Of a stretch of DNA of 48,612 bases, positions 1 to 6,167 are shown piece after piece. The position numbers were made by a program, and so were the translations under genes. The stretch comes from Pseudomonadota bacterium (GTDB lineage: Bacteria > Pseudomonadota > Gammaproteobacteria > Steroidobacterales > Steroidobacteraceae), in contig JAFAGC010000017.1 of assembly GCA_023423065.1 (NCBI GenBank), positions 1-48,612 of the forward strand, in the 5' to 3' direction. Numbering within the stretch: position 1 is the stretch's first letter; every line of letters starts with the position of its first letter. The notes beneath the pieces are model-generated. The model ran no database searches. It saw nothing but the letters and a program-made list of their open reading frames with translations, and was not told the origin of the DNA.

Positions 1-923
1 ACCCGGCCCACCCCGAAGCGCTTCAGCGTGAGATCGACGTCGATGTCCGAAGCGCCCATGAGATCGCTCGGCGCCGTGAAGTACCCGCGGTACCAGAGCG
101 GGCCGAGCGACCCCAGCAGGAATTCCGCGCGCTCTGTCTCCTGCTCGCTGCCGAGCCGTTCGTTCAATGCCGCGCGTGACAGTGTGTTCATCTCGGCGAG
201 CGTGAATTCCTGGTCGAGCAGCGCGCGCGAAATGCCGCCGTGCACCAGCAGCAGGTCGTTGACGCGCAGCGCGACGCGCTGCATCCGCAGCCACTGCCCG
301 AGCACGCTGTCCGCGCCGAACAGGTTCGGATAGCCCGTGCCGAGTGTGCGCGCGGTTTCCGGGTATTTCGGATGCAGGTAGCGCACGTCGCCGCGCATCA
401 CCATCGTCTCGTGGTTGCCGAGCAGCAGGTGCGCGCCCCCGCCCGCCTTGCGCGCCTGCGCCTCGAGTTCGTAGAGCAGCCACAGGATCTCGGTCTGGTG
501 CGGCCCGCGATCGAACACGTCGCCGAGCACGACGAGGTGCCCGCGGCCGAATTTCCAGCCCAGCTTTTCGTCGAGCACGCCCTGCTTCTGCAGCATTTCG
601 GCCAGGATTTCGAACTCGCCGTGTGTGTCCGCGACGACGAAGATGGGCTGCTCCGCCGCGACCGTCACGACATCCGCCATTGGCTCCGCGGGCGGGCGCA
701 GCTTCACCGCAAAGGCGGGAAAGCGGCCGACCGCCGGAACCGTGATCGAGTCGCCTTCGACCGGCCGCACCTGCTTGCGCGTCTCGCCGCCATCGGCGAC
801 CACGGACCAGCTCTCGAGGCCACTCTCGCCGCGCAGAACGTATGGGCCATCGAGCTCCGCGGCTTGCAGGCCGACCGCGAACAGCAGCGCGAGCAACCCG
901 CGCACGATGCGTGAATGTGTCAT
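1..923 (-). CDS. Metallophosphoesterase (Shewanella-like phosphatase type), C-terminus cut by window edge
   Basis: Calcineurin-like phosphatase, probably periplasmic. The ATG at 923 opens a hydrophobic signal-like leader (residues 7-22, ending LQAAEL). Metal-site motifs are present in the usual order: VADTHGEF (D99, H101), GDVFDRG (D135, D138, R139), LLLGNHE (N170, H171) and LLVHGG (H228). This is the bimetallic PPP-type core. The last visible residues, LKRFGVGR, sit where family members normally continue into a VVGHT motif, so only the last metal-binding His segment is missing, and only because the window stops. The spacing GNHETMVMRGD is typical of bacterial Shewanella-like protein phosphatases. 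Substrate is unknown: phosphoprotein, phosphotyrosine or a small phosphoester. It is divergent from the next gene across a 180-bp gap. Confidence 0.85.
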   Translation of the reverse strand, partial: MTHSRIVRGLLALLFAVGLQAAELDGPYVLRGESGLESWSVVADGGETRKQVRPVEGDSITVPAVGRFPAFAVKLRPPAEPMADVVTVAAEQPIFVVADTHGEFEILAEMLQKQGVLDEKLGWKFGRGHLVVLGDVFDRGPHQTEILWLLYELEAQARKAGGGAHLLLGNHETMVMRGDVRYLHPKYPETARTLGTGYPNLFGADSVLGQWLRMQRVALRVNDLLLVHGGISRALLDQEFTLAEMNTLSRAALNERLGSEQETERAEFLLGSLGPLWYRGYFTAPSDLMGASDIDVDLTLKRFGVGR

Positions 924-1048
924 GCGGGAAATCTAACCCGGCGACGAATCTCCTGCCGGATCGGTTTCGCGGTTCCGGGGGAGTTCAGGCGGCGCAGTAA
1001 GCCTTGCCCCGGCATGGGGCGACTTTCCCGCGAGCGGGTCCCCGTAGT

Positions 1049-1079
1049 TTGAACCGGCCAGTCGCATTGTTGTTAGACT
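1049..1079 (+). promoter_or_regulatory. Candidate sigma70 promoter for the NmrA-type reductase
   Basis: TTGAAC at 1049-1054 and TAGACT at 1074-1079 are 19 nt apart and lie about 25 nt before the ATG at 1104, which is preceded by GGGGAAAAGC as a ribosome site. The spacing is longer than ideal, so this is a weak, unproven call. Confidence 0.3.
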
Positions 1080-1103
1080 CGCGGGGCGCAATCGGGGAAA
1101 AGC

Positions 1104-1973
1104 ATGGGTCTCATCGCGGTTACCGGCGCAACCGGAAAGCTGGGCGGCGCCACGATCAACTATCTGCTCGAACGCAAGGTGGCCGCCGCCGACATCGTCG
1201 CGATGGTGCGCGACCCGGCGAAACTCAAGCCGCGCGGACTCGCCGTGCGGCGCGGCGACTACACCGATCCGCGCTCGCTCGAGCAGGCATTCAAGGGTGT
1301 CGAAAGGCTGCTGTTCATCTCGACGACCGTGCTCGGCGAGGAGCGCATCCTCCATCATCGCAACGTCGTGAACGCGGCCCGCGCGGCCGGCGTCCGGCAC
1401 ATCGTCTACACCAGCGTCGTGAAGCCTTCGGCGGAGGCGATCTTCGCCGCGTCGCCCGGCCACTACGCGACCGAGGTGATGGTGCGCGAGAGCGGCATTC
1501 CCTGCACGTTCTTCCGCAACAACCTCTACATGGATCTCGTTCCACTGATGTTCGGAGACGCGGTCGCGACCGGGAAGATAGTCCATAACGCCAACGCGGG
1601 GCGCATCGGCTTCGTCGCGCGGCAGGACATCGCGGCCGCGCTCGCCGTCGTGCTCACGACGGGCGATCACCGCGAGAAGGCGTACGACATCAGTGCGCCT
1701 TCGCCGTACTCGCTGGGTGACGTCGCCGCCGCGCTCGGGAAGGCCAGCCGCAAGACCGTGACGTATCAGCCCGTGCGTTCGGACGAGTTCCGGAAAGTAC
1801 TCGAAGCGAAGGGTGTTCCCGCGCGCATCATCAACGTGTCCGTCGCGCTCGGCGACGCGATCCGCGCCGGGGAGTTCGACGTGGCGTCGACGGATCTGGG
1901 ACGGCTCATGGGGCGACCGGCTGAAACGCTCGACGCTTTCCTGCGGCGCGCGCTCGCTCCGGCACCCAACTAG
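1104..1973 (+). CDS. NmrA-family NAD(P)-dependent reductase, quinone oxidoreductase 2-like
   Basis: 289-residue atypical short-chain dehydrogenase. The N-terminus MGLIAVTGATGKLGG carries the Rossmann nucleotide motif (GATGKLG, residues 8-14), followed by MVRDPAKL at the position that selects NADP(H). VRHIVYTSVV and the sequence FFRNNLYMDLVPLM match the QorB/YtfG and NmrA-like branch, which reduces quinones or senses NAD(P) state. The classic SDR YxxxK catalytic pair is not obvious, as is usual in this branch. Start chosen at the ATG with GGGGAAAAGC upstream. It stands alone between a divergent phosphatase and a convergent ATP-grasp-like gene. Substrate cannot be read from sequence. Confidence 0.85.
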   Translation: MGLIAVTGATGKLGGATINYLLERKVAAADIVAMVRDPAKLKPRGLAVRRGDYTDPRSLEQAFKGVERLLFISTTVLGEERILHHRNVVNAARAAGVRHIVYTSVVKPSAEAIFAASPGHYATEVMVRESGIPCTFFRNNLYMDLVPLMFGDAVATGKIVHNANAGRIGFVARQDIAAALAVVLTTGDHREKAYDISAPSPYSLGDVAAALGKASRKTVTYQPVRSDEFRKVLEAKGVPARIINVSVALGDAIRAGEFDVASTDLGRLMGRPAETLDAFLRRALAPAPN

Positions 1974-1989
1974 TCGCCTGCCGCTGGAC

Positions 1990-3192
1990 TCAGGCGCACG
2001 CGCCCATCGCCGCGCCCCACGCATCCTCGTTGCCGATGACGTACACCGGCGCGAATCCACCGCCGGCGGTCCGGAAGTTGGTCGTCTGGCCTTGGTAGAG
2101 CCGTGCGGCCATGAGCTGGATGACGCCGGCGTAGGCGTAACAGCGCACGTCCACCTTGAAGACTTCCTTGCCGGCCGGCGCCGAGCGCCACCGCTCGCCC
2201 GGGGGCGTGAGCTCCTGCGCGACGTATCCGCCCTTCACGACTTCCGCGAACACGCGCCGGGTCAGTTTGTCGCCGCGATAGGCCCCGCGGCTGCCGAAGC
2301 CTCCGCGGGGCTTGAAGAACCAGTCCTTGCGGCTGCGCCACCAGGTTTCCTCGCAGCCGGTGACGTCCCGGGTGGAGGGTATTCCGCGTCGAAGAACTTC
2401 GATCGATAGCGGCGCCACGCCCAGGCGCTCGAGCGCGGCCGGATCGGTCAGCAGCGTGAGATTGCGTTTGTTGGCGAAGAGCGCGTGCGCGCGTGGGTGC
2501 GGTGTGATCACGGCCACGTCGAGCTCGTATGCCCTGCGCAGACGGATGTTGGCCGGATCGTCGAAATAGAAGTCCGTGAGACGGTTGTACACGAGATCGA
2601 TGCGATTGCCATGCAGCCGCAGCCCGTCCTCCACGAGTTCGAGTTCCGAGGGATCCGCGATCCAGGTGCGGAGGCCGCGCGATTCGAGCAGCTCTTTGGC
2701 GAGCTCGAACTCGGGATACAGGAACTGGCTGCGCGGATTTTCGTCCACGATCGCGATCGCGCGCAGCGGCCGGTCGCCGCGCGCGAGCTCCCATTCTCGC
2801 CGGAACATCGAGAAAATTTCGTTTTCGATCTGCGCCGCGCCGGGCCGCAGGGCGTGATATCGCTCGGCCGCCTCGCAACAGGCGCGTTGCGCGCCCTGTA
2901 ACGCGATGTTGAGGAATGCCCCACCCGCGTTCGTGTTGATCTCGATCAGCTTCGGCCCTTCGGGGGTGATGTGAAAATCGAAGCCCAGGAATGCGCCGGC
3001 CGCGCGCGGATCGATCCGTGCGATCGAAGGCGCCTGCGAGAGCACTTCTTGCCGGTAGTTCGGCAGGCTCGCGCAGGCTTCCACCGCATCGATCACGCGC
3101 TTCATCTCCGCGACGTGCGCCGGTTCGAGGAACACCGGCAACCCGGAGAACACCTGGGGCTGCGTATCGACGCGTTGCCGGAGCTTCGACAT
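1990..3192 (-). CDS. Uncharacterised ATP-grasp-like protein
   Basis: About 400 residues. The N-terminal third has GFDFHITPEGPKLIEINTN, resembling the acidic/Asn metal-binding strand of ATP-grasp enzymes. The C-terminal third has WFFKPRGGFGSRGAY followed by GGYVAQELTPPGE, resembling an ATP-binding lysine, glycine-rich loop and hinge. The metal-binding part preceding the lysine part suggests a circularly permuted ATP-grasp fold. No specific family function is recognised; peptide- or amide-bond ligases are plausible. ATG at 3192 gives a natural start (MSKLRQRV). An alternative ATG at 3255 overlaps the stop of the upstream arsC remnant as TGATG and would add 21 residues. It closes the ars-type operon, but no arsenic role is evident. 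Confidence 0.7.
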   Translation of the reverse strand: MSKLRQRVDTQPQVFSGLPVFLEPAHVAEMKRVIDAVEACASLPNYRQEVLSQAPSIARIDPRAAGAFLGFDFHITPEGPKLIEINTNAGGAFLNIALQGAQRACCEAAERYHALRPGAAQIENEIFSMFRREWELARGDRPLRAIAIVDENPRSQFLYPEFELAKELLESRGLRTWIADPSELELVEDGLRLHGNRIDLVYNRLTDFYFDDPANIRLRRAYELDVAVITPHPRAHALFANKRNLTLLTDPAALERLGVAPLSIEVLRRGIPSTRDVTGCEETWWRSRKDWFFKPRGGFGSRGAYRGDKLTRRVFAEVVKGGYVAQELTPPGERWRSAPAGKEVFKVDVRCYAYAGVIQLMAARLYQGQTTNFRTAGGGFAPVYVIGNEDAWGAAMGACA

Positions 3193-3254
3193 GTCCGTCA
3201 CGGAACAATCGCAATCGCGATTGAGCCTCTCGGCAACACCATGTTCCGGATACA

Positions 3255-3383
3255 TCACGCGACCCCGTCCGATTGCCCGACGAAGCGACCTCGACCCCAA
3301 TGGTTGATGAGCGACTCCGCCAGGATGCTGCGCGCGGAATTGCCGGTGCAGAGGAACGGGACGTGATGGACGCGTTCGGTCAC
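3255..3383 (-). pseudogene. arsC: arsC remnant: N-terminal 42 codons of an arsenate reductase / LMW phosphatase
   Basis: From GTG 3383 the frame reads VTERVHHVPFLCTGNSARS and continues ILAESLINHWGRGRF, which matches the P-loop N-terminus of thioredoxin-linked ArsC (CxxxxxRS: C, T, G, N, S, A, R, S). A TGA at 3255-3257 ends it after FVGQSDGVA, just where the family normally continues into the next 90 or so residues. The catalytic Cys is kept, but the downstream Cys pair and most of the fold are gone. The stop overlaps an in-frame ATG of the next gene (TGATG). It sits directly after the acetyltransferase in the ars operon order arsR-arsN-arsC. I read it as a deletion or frameshift relic; a retained short peptide is less likely. 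Confidence 0.75.
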
Positions 3384-3396
3384 GGAAACACGCGCA

Positions 3397-3849
3397 TCAC
3401 GAAAGCCGACGAACCATGAATGCCGAGCTCGCGGGGCAGAGACCCGCGAATTCGCGTGTTGCGCGGATCGCATCGGGCGCGGTCTCGCGCGCTGCGCGCA
3501 GGTATCCATGCCGTGCGAAGAAGTCTTCCGCCGTGGTGGTGAGCAGGTACAACGATCGCACCCCGCGGCTTCGCGCGTGATCCTCCGCGTGTTTGAGCAG
3601 CTCGCTGCCTTCTCCGGACCCCCGGCGGTCGGGCGATACGACCAGCGACCGCAACAACGCGACGTCGCCGTAGATCTCCAGGCCGACGAGGCCGGTGGGA
3701 GCCGCTGCCGGCCCGGCATGGAAGAAGTCGTCGCAATGCGCGGCCGTGAGGTCGTCGGTGGGCAGCCGCGCGGCCGCGAGCAGCTTCAGGGTTGCCTCCA
3801 GCGATGGGCGCGGCGAAATGGTCAGCCGAACGGTCATGGCGTCGCTCAT
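3397..3849 (-). CDS. ArsN-like GNAT acetyltransferase of the ars operon
   Basis: 150-residue GNAT. The acetyl-CoA loop is in SLVVSPDRRGSGEGSELL (R/Q-x-x-G-x-G/A pattern) and is followed by RSLYLLTTTAEDFFARHGY, the strand-loop characteristic of ArsN1-type enzymes. The ending IRATREFAGLCPASSAFM also fits ArsN1. These enzymes acetylate phosphinothricin-like organoarsenicals such as arsinothricin, or related herbicides. I chose ATG 3849 because its ATGA overlaps the arsR stop by 4 nt, indicating translational coupling; an upstream in-frame ATG at 3933 would run through arsR. The genomic partner arsC is broken downstream, so the acetyltransferase may be the working part of the operon. Confidence 0.85.
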   Translation of the reverse strand: MSDAMTVRLTISPRPSLEATLKLLAAARLPTDDLTAAHCDDFFHAGPAAAPTGLVGLEIYGDVALLRSLVVSPDRRGSGEGSELLKHAEDHARSRGVRSLYLLTTTAEDFFARHGYLRAARETAPDAIRATREFAGLCPASSAFMVRRLS

Positions 3850-4202
3850 GCGGCGGACCTGCGCCGGGCCGGTTTCGCCGCGGAACGTGGAGCGCAGGCG
3901 GAGTCGCATCCTTCCTGGCTCACTGCGCAGCACTTGTCGGTGAGGTAGTCGACGAGCCCGTTCATCGCCGAATAGTCCGCGCTGTAGATGAGTTGGCGGC
4001 TGGCGCGCACCTGGCTGACGAGGCCGGCGCGCTGCAACGACTGCAGGTGGAAAGTGAGCGACGAGGGAACGAGCCCCACCCGCTCGCCGATCGCGCCGGC
4101 CGGCAGGCCCTCGGGGCCTTGCTGGACAAGCAGCCGGAAAATCGCCAGGCGGTGTTCGTGGGCCAGGGCGCCGAGCGCCGCGATGACTTCTGCTGTCTTC
4201 AT
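3846..4202 (-). CDS. arsR: ArsR-family metalloregulator
   Basis: 118-residue winged-helix repressor. Residues 5-80 contain the HTH (ALAHEHRLAIFRLLVQ, then LVPSSLTFHLQSLQRAGLV), matching the ArsR consensus for a recognition helix. The usual helix-3 CVC metal site is absent. Instead cysteines cluster at the C-terminus (C91, C92, C99, C103), as in the ArsR subtypes that bind As(III) through a distal cysteine pair. First gene of a minus-strand operon: arsR, acetyltransferase, arsC remnant, ATP-grasp-like gene. A 20-bp palindrome starts 12 nt upstream of its ATG, consistent with autorepression released by arsenite. Confidence 0.9.
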   Translation of the reverse strand: MKTAEVIAALGALAHEHRLAIFRLLVQQGPEGLPAGAIGERVGLVPSSLTFHLQSLQRAGLVSQVRASRQLIYSADYSAMNGLVDYLTDKCCAVSQEGCDSACAPRSAAKPARRRSAA

Positions 4203-4213
4203 TAGGCTACGAT

Positions 4214-4233
4214 ATTTCGGGAATCATCGAAAT
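4214..4233. promoter_or_regulatory. Probable ArsR operator palindrome
   Basis: ATTTCG (4214-4219) and its exact reverse complement CGAAAT (4228-4233) flank an 8-bp spacer, 12 nt upstream of the arsR start codon. Position and dyad geometry fit an autoregulatory ArsR operator. Binding is inferred. Confidence 0.6.
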
Positions 4234-4278
4234 GTCAACACGAACGTCGTTTCCACGGCCATCCGCGCCCCGGGCGCT

Positions 4279-4764
4279 TCAGCCGCCGGGCATTTCCGAG
4301 GCCCTGGTCGGCAGCTCGAACTCCCCTTTTGTCTTGAAACGCACGGTGTTGAACGCCGAGCCGTTGAGCTTGCCGGACATCTCGTAGCTGATCTTCTCGA
4401 GACCGGCGCCGCCGTCCCGCATCATTCCCATCGCCTGGCGCGCCATGCGGAATCCCGAAATCGTGACGGGCACTTCGATGACGGTCTCCCCGAAGCGCGG
4501 CACGTTACCGCGCGCGTCGCTGACGCCCGATGCCAGCGTCTTGCCCTGGACGTCCATGGTCAACGCGACGCCGTCGTACTCGACGGGTACGTCGTTCGGG
4601 TTCTGCACGCGCAGCTTCACGAGCAGGCGCAGCTCCATGCCCTGGCCCTGCAGCGGCTGGATGCCCGCGACGGTCACCTGGAGCGGATCGCGCCGCTGCA
4701 TCGATGCGCAGCCGGCGAGCAGTACGCAAAACACGGCCGAAAGGAAAATCCGTCGACTGTTCAT
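4279..4764 (-). CDS. LEA-type (LEA14/WHy-like) lipoprotein
   Basis: 161 residues. The signal peptide MNSRRIFLSAVFCVLLAGC ends in a lipobox (LAGC, Cys19), so the product should be lipid-anchored. The rest reads as a single immunoglobulin-like late-embryogenesis-abundant type 2 domain: LRLLVKLRVQNPNDVPVEYDGVAL contains the typical NPN turn, followed by VPRFGETVIEVPV. Such proteins are linked to desiccation or envelope stress but have no enzymatic role. The ATG at 4764 overlaps the stop of the upstream PIG-L gene as ATGA, so the two are translationally coupled. Confidence 0.8.
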   Translation of the reverse strand: MNSRRIFLSAVFCVLLAGCASMQRRDPLQVTVAGIQPLQGQGMELRLLVKLRVQNPNDVPVEYDGVALTMDVQGKTLASGVSDARGNVPRFGETVIEVPVTISGFRMARQAMGMMRDGGAGLEKISYEMSGKLNGSAFNTVRFKTKGEFELPTRASEMPGG

Positions 4765-5753
4765 AGTCCCGACTCCTCGATCAGTGTTCCGTCCTCGAAT
4801 TCGCAGGGCATCGGCTGCGCGCACACGCTGCGCGGCGGCATCGGCGTGCGCGAATACAGCTCGGTCGCGCGCACGTGGCTCATCATGACACGGCCCATGA
4901 CCTTCAACTGCGTCAGGTGCGAGCGCACCGCGCGCGTTTTCGCATCGATCGCGCCCGGATCGAGCGTGAACCGCTCCCATTGCATGCCCACGCCGCGTGG
5001 CGCGACGATCTCGGGTAGTTCCGGCCGGTACGCACGCGGCTTCGGCCAGCCGCGACCGCCGTGCACGATCCAGTAGCGGATACGGTCGAGCTGGTTGCGC
5101 TTGCTCATCGCGCGCCACGCGAGGATGCCCGTGCCGCGATGATCCGGATGCGTATCCTGCGGACTCGGCGCGAACACCAGCGTCGGCCGCGCGGCCTCGA
5201 GCACCGAGTCGAAATCGCGTTCGAGATTGTCGCCGTCGTAGTCGGCCCCCGGATTGACCGCGTGTTCGTACGCGACCGAGTTCTGACCCGTGAACTTCGA
5301 GCGCCACGGCGTCAGTGGATAGTAGTAGTCGAGCAACAGCGCCAGGACCCCGCGGTCCGGGTACCCGAGAAAGAACAATTTGTCCGCATCGACACCGAGT
5401 GCCTGGGCGGCCGCCCGCGCCTCGTTGCCGCGCCGCACGGCCAGGTCCCGGTAGTTCCCTGCGCGCGGGCGCAGCCGGCGATCGACCACCATCGCGTCCC
5501 ACTTGAAGCCGTCGCCGTTCGTGACCCAGACGATCGCCACCCGTGCGCCGACTTCGCGCGCTGCGTGGATGATGCCGCCACAACACAGCGATTCGTCGTC
5601 GGGATGCGGCGAAACGATCAGCAACGAATCTTCCGGCACGATTGTGCGCAGCGCCGGAAACTGCTCGCTGGCAGGCGACTGCGTGGCGACGACAAGGGCG
5701 AGCAGCAGGATGATGGATCGCAACTGAAATCCTCGCGACGGGCGAACCCGCAT
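4761..5753 (-). CDS. Secreted PIG-L family zinc deacetylase
   Basis: About 330 residues. After a basic start and hydrophobic signal segment (LRSIILLLALVVA) comes VSPHPDDESLCCGG, the HPDDE zinc motif, then WVTNGDGFK, and later PQDTHPDHRGTG supplying the third zinc ligand. These define the PIG-L/LmbE N-deacetylases that act on GlcNAc-containing glycolipids, mycothiol-type precursors or secreted glycans. With an export signal, the substrate is probably an envelope or extracellular N-acetyl sugar. ATG 5753 is preferred to 5780 because the leader is then more typical; both are in frame. Its stop overlaps the lipoprotein gene start. Confidence 0.85.
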   Translation of the reverse strand: MRVRPSRGFQLRSIILLLALVVATQSPASEQFPALRTIVPEDSLLIVSPHPDDESLCCGGIIHAAREVGARVAIVWVTNGDGFKWDAMVVDRRLRPRAGNYRDLAVRRGNEARAAAQALGVDADKLFFLGYPDRGVLALLLDYYYPLTPWRSKFTGQNSVAYEHAVNPGADYDGDNLERDFDSVLEAARPTLVFAPSPQDTHPDHRGTGILAWRAMSKRNQLDRIRYWIVHGGRGWPKPRAYRPELPEIVAPRGVGMQWERFTLDPGAIDAKTRAVRSHLTQLKVMGRVMMSHVRATELYSRTPMPPRSVCAQPMPCEFEDGTLIEESGL

Positions 5754-5872
5754 CCTCGGCAGCGGACTCGCGACCCTCAATCGGACGTTCGCGCCACTCT
5801 CCTGCGGGCTTCTCCTGAGGTTTCTCCCATCGACGCAGTCGATGGTCCTGGCGCAAGACGTCCGCTAAAGTC

Positions 5873-5894
5873 CCTTCACCGCAACGCGTGAAGG
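5873..5894 (+). promoter_or_regulatory. Small hairpin covering the ribosome-binding region of the 5906 gene
   Basis: CCTTCAC (5873-5879) pairs perfectly with GTGAAGG (5888-5894) across 8 nt. The 3' arm holds GAAGGA, the only good ribosome site for the ATG at 5906, so the fold could mask translation initiation. A regulatory role is inference. Confidence 0.3.
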
Positions 5895-5905
5895 ACTGCG
5901 CCTAC

Positions 5906-6166
5906 ATGAATTTCCACGACCGGCTCGCACGGAAGGCACACGACATGGGCCACAGGGCGGAAGTGTTCCAGGCGCTCGCGCAGAGCAAGGCGGGCGCGTT
6001 CTGGGTGTATCTCGCGATCACCGGCGTCGTCTGGTGGTTCGCGTACGGCTACCTGTGGCTGATCCCGGCCGCGTTCGCCGGCTGGCGCGCGTGGGAAAGC
6101 GTTTCGGCGACGCGCGTGCAGGTCCGGCTCATGAATCTCGAGCGGCGCGCGGGATCGACTAAGTAG
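5906..6166 (+). CDS. Small membrane protein of unknown function
   Basis: 86 residues from ATG 5906, which has GAAGGA 11 nt upstream; a GTG at 5888 in the same frame is possible but lies inside the hairpin. The N-terminal 35 residues are charged and amphipathic (RLARKAHDMGHRAEVF). They are followed by two closely spaced hydrophobic stretches, AFWVYLAITGVVWWFAYGY and LWLIPAAFAGWRAW, likely a helical hairpin in the inner membrane, and a short basic tail. I recognise no family. It is convergent with the metallopeptidase gene, whose stop lies 2 nt away. Confidence 0.55.
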   Translation: MNFHDRLARKAHDMGHRAEVFQALAQSKAGAFWVYLAITGVVWWFAYGYLWLIPAAFAGWRAWESVSATRVQVRLMNLERRAGSTK

Positions 6167-6167
6167 T

